From contig CM031559.1 of the NCBI GenBank assembly GCA_018466975.1, forward strand, positions 930,001-994,000: DNA of 64,000 bases, read 5' to 3'. The notes beneath the pieces were generated by a model, which made no database searches, had not been told where the DNA came from, and worked only from the letters and a program-made list of their open reading frames with translations. Positions 1 through 12,102 of this stretch are shown here, piece by piece; the stretch's first letter is position 1, and each line of letters starts with the position of its first letter. Both the position numbers and the translations under genes were made by a program. The stretch comes from Sparassis latifolia. Taxonomy: Eukaryota > Basidiomycota > Agaricomycetes > Polyporales > Sparassidaceae.

Positions 1-1440
1 CTCCTGCAAATAGTCCAAGATGAGTAGTAGAACCGGCTCCGTTTCTTTCTGCACCGCCAAGGGAAAACGAGGACCACCGCACGCGGCGAACCAGGGGCCA
101 ATGTACTCCGTTCGAATGTCGGAGGTATTGACACGATGAACCCGGGTCAACGCTAGAAAGACGGTTCACCGCTGTAAACACGCCGATGAGTCTTAGCTTT
201 GGGCAGGTTCGTAACACGTACACGGGTATCATCTTCCTGCTAGAAACCACGAGGCCGCTGCTATCATGTTTAGCAAGACCTCCCAGTGAAGAAACGCACA
301 CCCGAGCGCTCAAAGTAATGTGAAGTGCTGCGGGGCGGCCGCCGATAATGCATGACTGAGGCTTCGCGAGCGTCCAGTACCACGGTGACATTCTTCCCTG
401 CATCGCAAATCCATCGATATCATCAGGCACATAGAATGATTGGATACGAGTAAGAGGTGAAGGCGCTAGAAAGACACACGTATACATTCATAACGGAGAG
501 CATCAGGCATCAGGCGTTCAGCAACACCAGTCAGCTAACAAGGCGCAGCAGCTCCTAAGGGCAAATTCCCTGTCACGCGCGTTGTTGAAAGTAGGGATGA
601 GTCATGCTGAGGAGGGCGGCGTAGAAGTCTAGCACTTGTAGCTAGAGAAGCAACATCGGTGAACAAGGACTCACACACGGGCGGCGTTCAGCCAGCAGCT
701 TGAAATACTCTCTCCGGACACGTATACTTGGATATCTTGCGGTTCGCTTGATGCAGAAAAATGCTTGGGTAACCTGTCAAGAAACATCGCTTGGGGCATA
801 TGGAAGACCGGCATCCCGCAGTATAAAAGAGACAGGATTACTGTGGGGGTCATGAACTACGAGGCCGACATAGTACAATGATGCATCTGGCTGTGCCAGT
901 GTAGAAGAGCAGGAGTACAAGAGAAGCACGAATCGGGAAGGTGTTGGTTCGGATTAGCGTTGTCATGAGATGAAATCTTCTCACGCTATCACAGATTCAA
1001 CCTTTTCGGAGTGCGCTCTCTGAGTCTCTGTCGAATACCTACATACATCATGCAGTTACTCCAGGACGAACGTAGTGCAGGTGAGAATATGCTTGGATGA
1101 TGCGCATTTTTCCAACTGCCATATAGTATGGGTATGTTGGGCGTCCATAACACCACCTTGATGCCAAAGCAGGATATGTTGTTCCCCGTCACTCGCAAAC
1201 AGATTTTTGAGCATGAGTCAAGCAAAGCCTGCCTAACAGCACATGCACGAAGCTCGCATTTCGCCTTGTGCGGGCAGATCTTACCCTTGTCCACAGCTAG
1301 TGGTCCGGCAGTGTAGCTCTCAGGCTGAGTCTCGTGTTCATTAATTCTCGAAGCTCTCTCTAAGAAGACACGCCGTTCGTGTCTATCTGGACTGAGTTTC
1401 TCTGGGTTGGCCCGCGGTTATCGACTTCTCCGGGCATGCA
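1..1440. other. Stretch with no supported gene
   Basis: Only short open frames on both strands, none with recognisable motifs or consistent splice sites. It may contain more of the decayed WD40 sequence that becomes recognisable at about 1,580, but I could not trace it. Confidence 0.5.
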
Positions 1441-1579
1441 TCGATCGTGTGTTACAAGACACGAGGTCATCACACCTTGTCCCTTTGGAGGTCGGCACCT
1501 CTGCGGGATTCTTGCGAAATCCTGCTTTATACTTTTGTAATGGATTCGGCACTCAGTGCCAGCAAGCGGCCACTACTTC

Positions 1580-2075
1580 GTGAACTACTAGATATCGTTG
1601 CCGTTCCACTATATCCCAGCGGAGGAATCATTACCGTAGGCCCATTGAAATATTGGGACATGATATTGATATTGGACTGTCATACTTTGCGGATAACATA
1701 TTGGACGTCATCCCTGCACGAATATTTACCGGGCGGAGGTATGTTCGAGGCTATAGTACGTGCACGAGCTTGACGTTCCGCTGATATGCATTCCTGTGGG
1801 TGCGTCGTCAAGTTACTACTTCGCATGACCGGCGATGGTTAGCGTCGTGTGACCACTATAAAGCAAAATTGTATATATGGGACGTACAAACAGGAGCGAT
1901 GTAGTTTGTCGTACGAAACCTGGTCAATCCGGGTGAATAAAATCCAAGCTTTAATTCCGTAGCAGTATCACTGAAATACTTGTCCGGTCAGTGCTTAGTG
2001 TTTGCTTTGGCCAGGGGAGCAACAGTCTCGCCACAGGCAGCTACGAAGGCACTGTCCAAATGTGTACGCAACCAT
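1580..2075 (+). pseudogene. WD40-repeat gene remnant related to the RING-WD40 cluster
   Basis: Two frame-broken segments match the C-terminal blades of the RING-WD40 genes at 48-59 kb. Around 1,625-1,665 the translation reads YPSGGIITVGPLKYWDM, which parallels the paralogues (PDGTGLVSAA then DPLKYWDM). Around 1,835-1,915 it reads GDGWLASCDHYKAK, YIWDVQTGAM, then a stop and FVVRN, which parallels GCWLACCDF, LWDVQTGAL and QFVLR in the third paralogue. A last piece near 1,980-2,075 aligns at DNA level with the terminal blade of the second paralogue. The RING exon is not seen, and stops and frameshifts break the frame. It lies on the plus strand, opposite to the intact paralogues some 46 kb away. 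The family match is convincing; the exact ends are not. Confidence 0.7.
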
Positions 2076-2079
2076 AATT

Positions 2080-2920
2080 CTCTGCGTCGTGACTTGTCCT
2101 CACAAGGAGTATGCATGTCAGGAAGTTCACCACTCAGGTTGCTGATGAGCAGCATCTTACTGTGCCGCCGCGTTTGAGGTGACTGCGCCATAACCTCCTG
2201 AATCAGATATGCAATCTCTTCTGGATTTTGCCTCAGCCGTTGACCGAAATGATCCTCCCGCGGAGACAGAAGTATAGCAATTGCGACCGCTCCGATATCT
2301 CAACTTCATCCGGGTGAGTTTCACACCATACCGTCTGTGCAATGCCTTCGCTGATTCGTATAGTTCCTGCAAGTAACGGCTCCTCGACCTAGATGAGCCG
2401 CCTTCCTTTCCGTAGCTTACTGTTCGCTGTTGACCCTTGTGAAGTTGAAGCGCCATTGATATAATCAAAGACAGGACTGAAACTGACAGATACACAGTGT
2501 TGTCCGTACATGTACCGCCATTTCTCTTCGGAGCAGGAGTCGTTCAGGAGTACATTCACATCATGTCTCTTGGAATCGTCATTTTGTCACTCAGGCCTTC
2601 AGGGCTTACGCTATTAAGCGCTGAGCGTCGTTGGCTATCAATATCTTTCGCGCGGCTCGTACTTTGACAAGTAAGCGACATCAAGTAGAGCAACATAGGA
2701 ACGAGAAATGCAAAAAGAGAATGCAGGACCAGCTCCGCAGGTGCGTAGTAAGATTTCGCGGCAGTTCGTGATGTTTGGCGGGTACAAGTTAAGTGATGTA
2801 CGCATGGAGACACTGGAGAGTGATCGCTTCGTATGCAGTGCGGATACATGTTTCCTTCTCCTAAACACAATCTGTGAGTTAGGTGCAACGCTGCATAGAA
2901 CACGATTAGAATATTACAGC
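2080..2920. other. Intergenic, nothing recognised
   Basis: Small open frames on both strands with no motif. It separates the WD40 remnant from the stop codon of the first GTPase gene. Confidence 0.5.
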
Positions 2921-2922
2921 AA

Positions 2923-4003
2923 CTAAAAGGGCCAAGGACGTACTGCACGATGGTTTCTGTAGGTGAAGAACATCAGGATCCGTGTCCTTAACGATATCCT
3001 CATCTCTCGTATATCGTCGCAGGTTTTGCGGATATTCTCCTCTAACTCGTTATACCGAACGACGAGCACGCAAAGTATCCCCGAATCGTCCTGCATCTTT
3101 TCGTTCTCTCGAATAGTGCGAAGATCTTCCTTCTGTTTTGCAAGTAGCTTCTGTAGGGTGTCGTATAACGTTTTCCCCGCCTCAGTTTGATTCAGGCGCA
3201 GTCTGAGATCCACCATCTCTTCCTGAAGCAGAAGAGGGCTTGGCATAGAGCCCCTCACGAGAACGCTGTCGATGACGCTCCAGGCCGACTCAAACGTGTC
3301 GAGGAACCTCGCGGTTGCTGACCCAAGCTCCAGCATCGGCTTCCACCATTTTTCTTGCAACTCTCTTTCCCGGCGCCGGCCAAGATCAGAGGGCACACGG
3401 CCCCACATGGTGGTAGCTATGATGACGTTCTGCGCAGCACGAGGCCCACACAACTTCGTGAACATACTAAAGTTCTTGAGCGGGGTTCCTGCAATACGGT
3501 TGTCGGAGATCCGGTGCATGTAGATGATACCCGCAAGTGTGATGTGTCTCTTGTACCTGAAATCGATCAGAATGAGCAGCGTCATGTACACCTGAACTTA
3601 CGTCTTGGAGAGCCAACTTGCGATCATTTTGAGTATCTCGGTATCTGACCTGGTGGTATCGTCGAATCCAGGGGTATCGACTAAGACGACGTTACGAGAG
3701 TCGGTAGGACGGGATACGCGAATAGCTCGAATTTCGCCGGTACATGATTGAAGATTGTGCCCCACGTTGTCGAAGCCTTGTTGAGTTGCGGCACTGATGA
3801 ACTAAACGCTCGAAGTCAGCATCGCTGACGTCAAAGAGCGAGGAAACGGCCTCACCTTACTCTTCCCTACACCTGTAGGGCCCATCAGACTGTGTCATTT
3901 GTGGTCAGTAACAGTATGCTGAACACATAACACGTTTCGCGCACGCTATGATGGCGTCTTCAGGGGAGATGTCATCAGCTCTCAGGCTGCGTACTTTACT
4001 CAT
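2923..4003 (-). CDS. Small P-loop GTPase (AIG1/MMR_HSR1-like fungal family), paralogue 1
   Basis: Four exons fit with conserved phases: 4003-3945, 3889-3856, 3801-3602 and 3556-2923, giving 308 aa. The 34-nt second exon encodes little but the Walker A/G1 motif GPTGVGKS (about residues 23-30). The 200-nt third exon carries the G3 motif DTPGFDD (73-79). Exon 4 starts with the family block IIYMHRISDN and then IATTMWGRV, which sits where G4 would be. The C-terminal half is rich in charged residues and probably coiled coil, ending near MFFTYR. There is no signal peptide or membrane segment. It should bind and hydrolyse GTP; its partner and pathway are unknown. It is the first of six paralogues in the window and appears intact. 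Family membership is clear; the biological role is not. Confidence 0.9.
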
Positions 4004-5607
4004 TGGAAGATGCAAGGAAGACAAGGACTTAGAGGAAAAAGTGCTCCTCGCTGTCGTAGTGCGGAATGGTCTACTGGCCCTCAGCCACTTATACGTCCGC
4101 GGTATGATGGAAGCAGCCAGGAGGCCTCATGTTGCGACCGAAAAGTCATCCAATTGGTGGTATTACTGATCGTGCTTGGAGAAGGATCGACGGCTCGGGA
4201 AAACGCTGGTGTCAATCTATAACAGGTCACGGAGTAGCGAGGGACCACACCCAAAGTCTAGTGCCGGCTGGTGTATTAAGATAGAGATGGGCTACAAGGA
4301 CAAGGAACTGAGTAAAACGAAGGAGGATTTGCATCGCGCTTGTCGTGCAAATCTGCAGAGACAATCCCTGTTACACCCATATGAACGTCTGCCAACCACG
4401 CAGTATCAGTCTGCGAAAATAGTTAATGCCGGTGTGAGCGTGGTCACCTTGCACTGGTGTAGCAGCCTAAGAACTTTGGTCATGCAGTTGTAGCAAGTAG
4501 GGCCTGCGGCAGCTGCGGAGCTAAGCTCGGCGTTGTCAGAGGGATGTACGAGTATGGATTTCTTGGGGACTACATGGTATGGCCATGCTCGTGCAAAGAC
4601 CATGATACTTGTCTATATACTGCCTATGTTCGGACGCAACAAGCCCCCAGAAAGTCTGAACGAGCTGCATGGATATCACGGATGGCCATAGCAACGTTTC
4701 CTTCGTGGTCAGTCAACTGATGCCGGTAACTGAATAGCTGAAAGCGCACCGCAAGCTCACAGGAGCTGTTCAGTTCATTGAAGGGTTCCCCGCTGGCAGA
4801 TTTAGTGCATATTGACAGAGGCATTGTACGTGTCCCCGCCTGCTGTCTGACTTTGGAAATGTCGTCGCTGGGTAGTTTAATACCAGATCAATATCTGAGT
4901 GTACGTTCAGCCATAAATATCCTGTTCCACGCTCGGGCATCGTGGACGAAGTAGAACAGGCACCGTGACATCAAAACGCGTTGCGTCACTGATCACGAGC
5001 CCTCAAGCCTCCCGTGATGCGTGGCCTCCGCTGGTCACGGTTTTCTCCGCACCACCTCGAGCTCTGGGCATGTCGCTCTTTATGACTCTCCCGCAATTCA
5101 ACGCCTAAGTTGTTTGGAATCTGCACTTTCCGGTCACTGTGCTTCCCTGCTACTGTGGTCCGAGACACAAGGCTAGATCGTGCCCGTGGTGGTGGTGGCC
5201 CGGGCTCGACGATAAGTGCTGCCCTTCACGCAGAACCCGAAGAATGTGTTCACCGTGCGGAATACACATGCCAAAGATCTTGCATTCAGTCATTTCCCTG
5301 ACCAATGGGAGCTGAGACACTCAGCATTGCACAGCAAAGATGGTCTTGTAACTACTAGTCGTGGGTTCAGGGTTCGCCTAGTCTCCCGAAGGCAAACCAA
5401 TAGTGACCTTGCTGAGGTGGGGAGGACGGTCACAATATAGGGGCTCGCCGTGCCGCAAATGGCCTGAGTGTCTCTAAGTCGACCTCCAATCCGAAGGTAG
5501 AACCAGGTGTCGTCGTTGACACCTTTGCGCGGTATATATAATGCTTATAATATATCTACATCAATAAGTTATGCCCAAAAGTTTTTGAAGATAAAATATC
5601 CATATGT
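4004..5607. other. Intergenic, nothing recognised
   Basis: About 1.6 kb upstream of GTPase 1 and downstream of the DNA2 stop. Open frames here are short and lack motifs. A weakly AT-rich stretch at about 5,520-5,620 lies just 3' of DNA2 and could hold its polyadenylation region. Confidence 0.5.
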
Positions 5608-8600
5608 CTACTTGCTTTCATTGATGAGATCTCTCAGGATCGGCCGACCTTTCAGCATGCCCTCTTCCCACGACTTCCTTCCCTTCTTCATCGGTCTTAC
5701 CGCATTTTCCTTCAGCTCCGGCGAGAAGAGGTCTGCAGAAGCGTCCATGTCGTCCGCCGAACGCTTCTTGGAGAGGGACCGGCAAGGTATCGCATGCAGC
5801 TCTTGTGCGTTCTCAGGAAGGCGCAGGATCCAGCCTTGGCTGTCCATCAGCTGGAAGAACTCGGCGAGGAGAGGGGCGTCCTGGAGGGTCTTCCGCGAGC
5901 CGAAGATGATCAGTTTGGAGCGAGCGCGGGTGAAGGTGACGTTCATCCTCCGCCAGTCCTTCAAAAGGTTACCAATCTGTGTGGAATAGAACTGAGTGCA
6001 GGATTTCGGAGCCACGAATGGTACGAACCTGCCCGTGGTCGTTAGAGCGCACCATGGAGATGATGATGCAGTCCTTGTCGCGGCCCTGACTCCGGTCCGC
6101 TGTCAGAATCTCAATCTCTTTCCGGTCTTGAAGCAGGTACGAGAGGAGCTTGATCTGTTGGCGATATAGCGAGAGCACGCCAATTTGATCCTGTCGGATT
6201 CCGCTCCGCAGAAGACTCTCGGTCACTTGGTAGACCAACCGAGCTTCCACCTGGTTCTCGACCAGATCACCCACCGGAGAATCTCTCGCAGGGACAGCAT
6301 CGGTGTCGACGAAAACCGCATTGCATCTAGGAGGAACCGTAAGTACGTGTCGCGGTATCGCTTCGCCAGTTACGTACCTCTCATCGAGCAGGTGATTCAG
6401 CCAACACCGATCATCTCGACAAGCGGATTTGGAACCACTGTGCAAACTGTTGAGGAATGTCTTGTCAGGAAGAAGCAGACTGCGTTTGGCCACCGCTTCC
6501 GAGCCACAACGGAGGCGGTCGTGATAGATGAGCTTATTAGATAGCAGCATGATATCTGCGTTCATCCTGTATTGTTCAGTCAAGTCCACCACGGCATGGT
6601 GATGGGCATCCGAGAGCTGACGGAAGAGAGATACATCCAGCCCTCCTTTGCGCGCATCGCGATTGCGGACCTGCGTGATGATTGCTCGGTCAAGGCAAGC
6701 GCATGGAGAGGGCGGCGATACATACCAGTGGTGGCAGCTGGAAATGATCACCGACTAGGACAAACTTGTCTGCAAATCGCAGAGGACCGAGACATGTCGG
6801 CAAAGTAATCTGAGAGGCCTCGTCCACGATGCAATAATCGAACATCCGTCTCGAGAAGACTGGACTATGTGCGAATAAAGTAGCGGTCAAATACGTTGTG
6901 ATGCAGAGACTTACTGGTCGATGGAGAGACACGTCGTAGCGACAACGGGAGGCGCCATCAGCTGGTGCTCCAATTGTTCCAGCGTAGTTGGCTGTCGACA
7001 ACCGGCGAGCGTAAATTGCTGTATATCGGGATGAACCTACAGAAGCCACAAGAAGGTGAGCAAGTCATAAAGGGCACACAGCACGACCTGAGATGTACCT
7101 TGTCAGTATTTCCCAACCTGAGGATTCCGAAGTCCACGCGGTCCTTCAGTTTCAGCAGTATCGTGTCCACAGCGGAGTGGGTATACGACGCGAGAAGTAC
7201 AGTCTTGCCCCTGCGTACCAGTTCTCTGATTAGAGCCGAGATGACAGTCGTCTTCCCCGTTCCGGGCATGCCGAGGATCAGTGCATAGTCTTGTGCACTC
7301 AGCACTTTCTTCATTGCAGCCCTCTGGTTTTCGTTTAGCTGCAGAATCTCTTGCGAAGCCAAATCAGCGATTTCGGTATCGTCTATGAAACGAGGACGCT
7401 TCAAGTCCACGACAAGCTGGAGGCGCCTCGCATCTCCGTCTGCGTAGAACATTTGCGCAAGGTTATCACGGACGCGTCCCATGCCACCGAAGAGCTCGTC
7501 CTTGTCAATACGGAAGTTGATCTCCAAAACCGGTGCGTTGGTTCTACCCCTCACGCTTGTAGCGATCGTCTCGATGCTCAGCTCATGGTCCACTCCCACT
7601 ACGACTTCACCTGGGGTGAGGTCGACGATGAAGCCCTTGGCCAATGCCAACAAATCCGGGACGACAGAGACAGTGATGGCGTCTCCAACGCTCATGTGAC
7701 CGTTGAGTAACGATGTGTGGCTGGCGGAGCGTTTCCTGAACTTGTACGTGAACCGATGGATTTTCATATCTTTCTCAGAGGCTGCCTGTTGCTTACTGAA
7801 GCGCACGCGGGAAGCGGTGTCCAGGACCATGTTGCTGAAGCACCTGCCGTGGCCCTCGCGCTCTTCCGCACCCATGGTCCACAGCTCTTTCTTCAGCCGC
7901 ACGATATCCTGTTCCTCCAGAGAGATAAGCGCCTCCCATTTTTTAAAAAACGCCGCCTGAGTCGGTGTCAAGTGTGACGTCTTCAGTGCGTAGATATCAG
8001 CGATGGGCGATGTCTCGTCGACAACGTTCTCGACGGCCTGGTAGAGCGGATGAGCAAGGAGCAGAACACGTGGAGAATAAGCTTACTTTGCGATACAGCA
8101 TGCACGTGTCGAGGGCGTAGCACTTGCCGCATTGCCACACGTCGTCGATAGTAGGAGGCAAGAACGACTCTGACTGAGGTAATTCTTCAAGGTCCTCAAC
8201 GGTGCTGCCTTGTTTCTTGTCTGCCGAGTTTCGTCGTGAGCTGGAGCCCCGAATTCGCCGCATCATGTAACCAGCCATGTCGTTCCGAGCTACGAGCAAC
8301 GCCCGCACCTCATTCCGTGCGGCGGGTACACGTACGACCTCCTCGCTCTGTGTGTAGTACAGCAGGCCACTCGGCACCTCGGTCCCGTAGCGCTCCGCCA
8401 TCAAGAGAGTGTAGAGCATCGTCTGCGCGCGGTGCTCCATCCCGGCCACGGCACGGCCTGTCTTAATCTCCAGCGGCATCGTCCAGTTCTGCGTAGTGCA
8501 CATTGGTGCGGCTCTCGTGAACGGACTTGAATCCCCATCGATCTCGGAGATGACGGCTTGCACCGACGCGTCGACCTTGCCTTTCAGGCCGTACGTCGGT

Positions 8601-9851
8601 GACCAGATATCTTCTTCGACGTCATGCAGCTGAGAAATGGCAAGCAGGGACGTATGCGATTGTGATGATCGCGTATTCGTCAAGACGGCACTAGGCTGCA
8701 GAGAGTTAGGACCAAGATAATGACTAGAGGGATGGCACCTACCTTCGGCTCCTGGCTAATGTATTTCTCAGCAAACGCTTTCAGCCCCTTCGCCCGGGCC
8801 TTCATCTCGGCCTTCGCTTGATCGACGCCCATGTCGATCCTGATGAGCTCACCGAGTCCCCGCCCTACCACATCCGTGATCTGAGCGTCCACCCACCGCT
8901 CATCCCAGCGCCCCTCTGCAAGACACGTCTGCATCACCTCGTGCAGCATATTGCCCCACACGAGCGCGGGCGTCACATCCAGCGAGCGCCGCGTCAGGTT
9001 CGACACGAGCGCCTTCCGCCGGCACTGGGGCGCGCCCGATAGTGATGTCGCAGTGATGAGCAAATCTGGGTGTAGGATGAATAGGTTGACTTTCGCAGAG
9101 ACAGTGATTGAAAGCATGGATCCGCTTGACGACGATAACGGAGATGGCTCGAAGGCGCCGATGACATTGACAATGTCGCCTGCAGATGCGGGCCTTGGCG
9201 TGAGATGGGGACATTACTGGGAGTAGGCAACGACACTCACCGACACGGACGTCTGCGTCTGCCCAGTCATCTCTGAGGATGACGCACCTCCGCTCTCGGC
9301 CAGGAACTACTTCAACAGCGAGTGTCTGAGATACATCAGATCAGAGAAGCATTAAACGAGGTGAAAGGGGGAAAAGACGCGATGCCAGATTATGCATAAT
9401 GTATCAGGCGACACTCACCTTCTGATAAGGGTGTGTCGTGAGTACTTCGTCGACTCTTATCACGTTGCAGCGGGTACAGGTTTGTGGAGTGTACTTAGAT
9501 GTTGATGCTATTTTCAACTGCAGCAGAAGTGAGCGAAGCGAAGGTGAGTATAGAGGAAGACCTTACTGTTTTCTTTGGCGACTTGGGCTTCTTCGGACTC
9601 ATAAAGTCGGAGTTCATGTCGTCCCAGTCCCAATCTTCGGCACCCGCGACAAGTTCGTCCAAGTCAACATTTCGAGGTGTCAGCACTTTAGTTGGGGTTT
9701 TGGGTATCACATTGGGACACTTTTTGTGAGGAGAAGGTATCTCAGGTGGATCGGAGGATGATGCGGCGTTGAAAAAGGAACTGTCGAGGCCAGATAGTAG
9801 ATCGTTCAGGAAATCGGCTTCTTCGCGCTCTGTATGTGTGACGGGTGGCAT
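5608..9851 (-). CDS. DNA2: DNA replication ATP-dependent helicase/nuclease Dna2
   Basis: Eleven exons join in phase: 9851-9567, 9517-9419, 9325-9241, 9179-8743, 8695-8087, 8037-7099, 7036-6915, 6864-6726, 6670-6378, 6326-6029 and 5976-5608. The product is 1,224 aa. Dna2 trims Okazaki-fragment flaps and resects DNA ends in the nucleus. The RecB-like nuclease has His236-Glu237, Asp344 in GLKGKVD and Glu378/Lys380 in LEIKTG. Four cysteines (209, 491, 494, 500; C-x2-C-x5-C at the end) are placed as in the Dna2 iron-sulphur cluster. The superfamily 1 helicase has Walker A GMPGTGKT (761-768), DEAS (about 873-876), [14 protein letters not shown] and [11 protein letters not shown]. The N-terminus ([10 protein letters not shown]) is low-complexity, with a basic [10 protein letters not shown] stretch. 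No frame break is seen. The start is the first ATG of the open exon. Confidence 0.96.
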
Positions 9852-10973
9852 CGCAGCAGTTCTTTACAGAATTTATTCAATCTGGATAAGAAAGAAAGCG
9901 CAGTAGAAAAGCTGTGAAGATTGTTCGTGAAACGGTGAAAAGACAGGATGGCATGCTCTGTACCTGAAATATAGGCTCCACGTAAATCGACCAGATATCT
10001 TGCGCACTAAAGGCTGTTGTAATAATTGTCGTAACCCTCTTAATAGAGCTGTCGCGGCAAGAATTTCGCCGCCCCTAGCGCCTGTGGTCAGTGCGTACTT
10101 CCATATCGTCCGGAAGTCAGTTTTCACAGTAACAGAAGTATAATCAGACTGCAAGACGCACCGTCTGAAAGATCTGTAATCTATAGTAACTTAAATATTT
10201 TCTTGCTACGACAGTCGTGAGGAAGTGTCGGCGTGGCCACTGGTTGACTATGCCAAACGCGTTGTTGATGTTTGTTGACGCGTCGCGACATATCAGGAGC
10301 TCCCGATATGGTAAGTAAATTTCCGTTTCCGAGCAACGTGGCACTTTACTTATCTGCCATGTGTGGGTGCTGCTCGGTGTGTTCCTCCATGCCGGTCAAT
10401 CGTGTAACCCCGACGGTACCTTCCTTGGCGCGCGTCAATCATTCTACTCAATTGCTCCGTTTGCCGTCGGAGCTGTGGTCCTCTTCGCTCACTGCCTCTG
10501 GTGCATTGCCTTCGCTGTGTTACGAGGCATGGATGGACTACGCGCTAAGTCTACCAGCAGTTCTCCCTACTCGTGGAATCGCGCGAAATGTATAGTTGCT
10601 CAGACTCGGGGGATGGCTAATCCCGAGAGAGCGCATCGCCTGACAGACTGCTTCGCGTCACCAAACTATAGTCGTATTGAAGTGCGACCACAGTACGTAC
10701 AGTTATCTCTCCACATTTTAGCCACTTCTCCATCTTCCGCGTTCCAGGATCTCTGCCTAACATCGGCTGGAACCACAACTGCGATAGTTTCCACCTTAGC
10801 CGGATTTTCCAACATTCATCTGTCAAGGTGGCTCGAATAGCGTGTACGGGACCACAGACTGATCGCAAGGATGAGATATAAAGCTGTTGTCCCGTCTACT
10901 GGCTGTCCAACAGCTCCCCGCATTCTCTAGCATTTTATCACATCCTCTATCCTTTGCATTCTCTGTTACAGCT
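9852..10973. other. Divergent intergenic region between DNA2 and GTPase 2
   Basis: Contains the 5' flanks of the minus-strand DNA2 gene and the plus-strand GTPase 2 gene. Open frames such as 10,361-10,840 have no motif. A TATA box near 10,877 serves the GTPase side; no TATA box is obvious on the DNA2 side. Confidence 0.5.
10877..10882 (+). promoter_or_regulatory. TATA box of GTPase 2
   Basis: TATAAA lies 97 nt before the ATG at 10,974. Paralogues 3 and 4 also have a TATA-like motif 54-60 nt before their ATGs, which supports a shared promoter type. Confidence 0.5.
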
Positions 10974-12102
10974 ATGTCTCCTAGAGCCCAGAAGGTCACT
11001 GTCTCCAACATCTCTCCAGATGATAGAATCATAGCGTACGCACTGTAGTTCGTTCATTACTTGCGGCTGATTGACGTACCTTGTCCGCAGTATTATGGGC
11101 CAGACCGGCACAGGCAAGAGCACGGTGAGTCGAAGACATTTAAATCATTCTTCGGCCATCTTATACATGTTGCCAGTTCATCAACAAGGCCACGAATTCT
11201 GACCTGGCTACGGTGGGCGACTCGCTCAGAGCTTGCACTTCAAGGGTCAATGCAATCCGCTATCCTCACCCTTTTGATGGTCGCCCCATCGTCTTCGTGG
11301 ATACCCCCGGCTTCGATGATACCAATAAATCAGACCTGGACATCTTGAAGATGGTCGCCGACTGGCTGACCAAGACGTGAGCTCTCTCTTTAGTACGCCT
11401 CGCCTAATGCGCTTATGTCGTTGTATCTGTCAGCTACAAGAAAGGTTTCAAGCTCACAGCTATCATCTACCTCCATCGCATCTCCGACAAGCGCATGACA
11501 GGTGCAGCCCACAACAACCTGGTTATGTTCAAGCAGTTGTGCGGTGAAAAGGCTTTCCAGAACGTGATCGTCGCGACTACAATGTGGGGTCGAGTGACTC
11601 CAGAGGTCGGAGAGCAGCGCGAGAAGGAGCTGCAGGACAAATTCTGGAAGCGGATGCTCGATCTCGGATCGGCAACTGCGCGATTCCACGACAACTTCGA
11701 GTCCGCGTGGAGCGTAGTCGATAGCATATTGTCGGACCACCCGACCCCTCGCGCTCTCCTATTGCAGGAGGAAATGGTCGATCTGCAGAAGCCGCTCAAC
11801 GAAACGAGCGCAGGTAAGGAGCTCTACGAGAGGCTGCGAGGTCTTCATGGACGACAGGAGCAAGTCTTGCGCGAGCTTCGACAGCAAGCAAGGGGTCAGG
11901 CCGCGGCGCAGTTTGCGACAGAACTGGAGGATGTCGAACAGCAGATTCGCCTCCTTCTAGTCCAGATCCAAGAGATGAGGGTTCCATTGGGGAGACGCAT
12001 CCTTATGTTCTTCACCTTCAGATCGTGCTTCAAGGTGGGTACTTCACCTGTTAGGGTCCTCGGTCTACTGATTGCTATCCCTAGAACTCTCACATGATGT
12101 AG
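10974..12102 (+). CDS. Small P-loop GTPase, paralogue 2
   Basis: Exons 10974-11035, 11091-11124, 11177-11376, 11434-12034 and 12085-12102 give 304 aa. The exon lengths 62, 34 and 200 nt match paralogue 3 exactly. G1 is GQTGTGKST on the 34-nt exon. G3 is DTPGFDD on the 200-nt exon, after the hydrophobic strand PIVFV. Exon 4 carries IIYLHRISDKRM, IVATTMWGRV and a long charged, probably coiled-coil tail ending MFFTFRSCFK. The last exon adds only NSHMM; without that splice the frame runs on to a stop at 12,097. The N-terminus is MSPRAQKVTVSNISPDD. A TATA box lies 97 nt upstream of the ATG. Predicted soluble GTPase of unknown cellular role, intact. Confidence 0.9.

Noticed and set aside
4176..4493. 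Plus-strand frame of 105 codons upstream of GTPase 1
   Set aside because: No start context, no motif and no partner exons.
10361..10840. Plus-strand frame of 159 codons between DNA2 and GTPase 2
   Set aside because: No motif, no splice context, and composition unlike the neighbouring genes; it overlaps the promoter region of GTPase 2.
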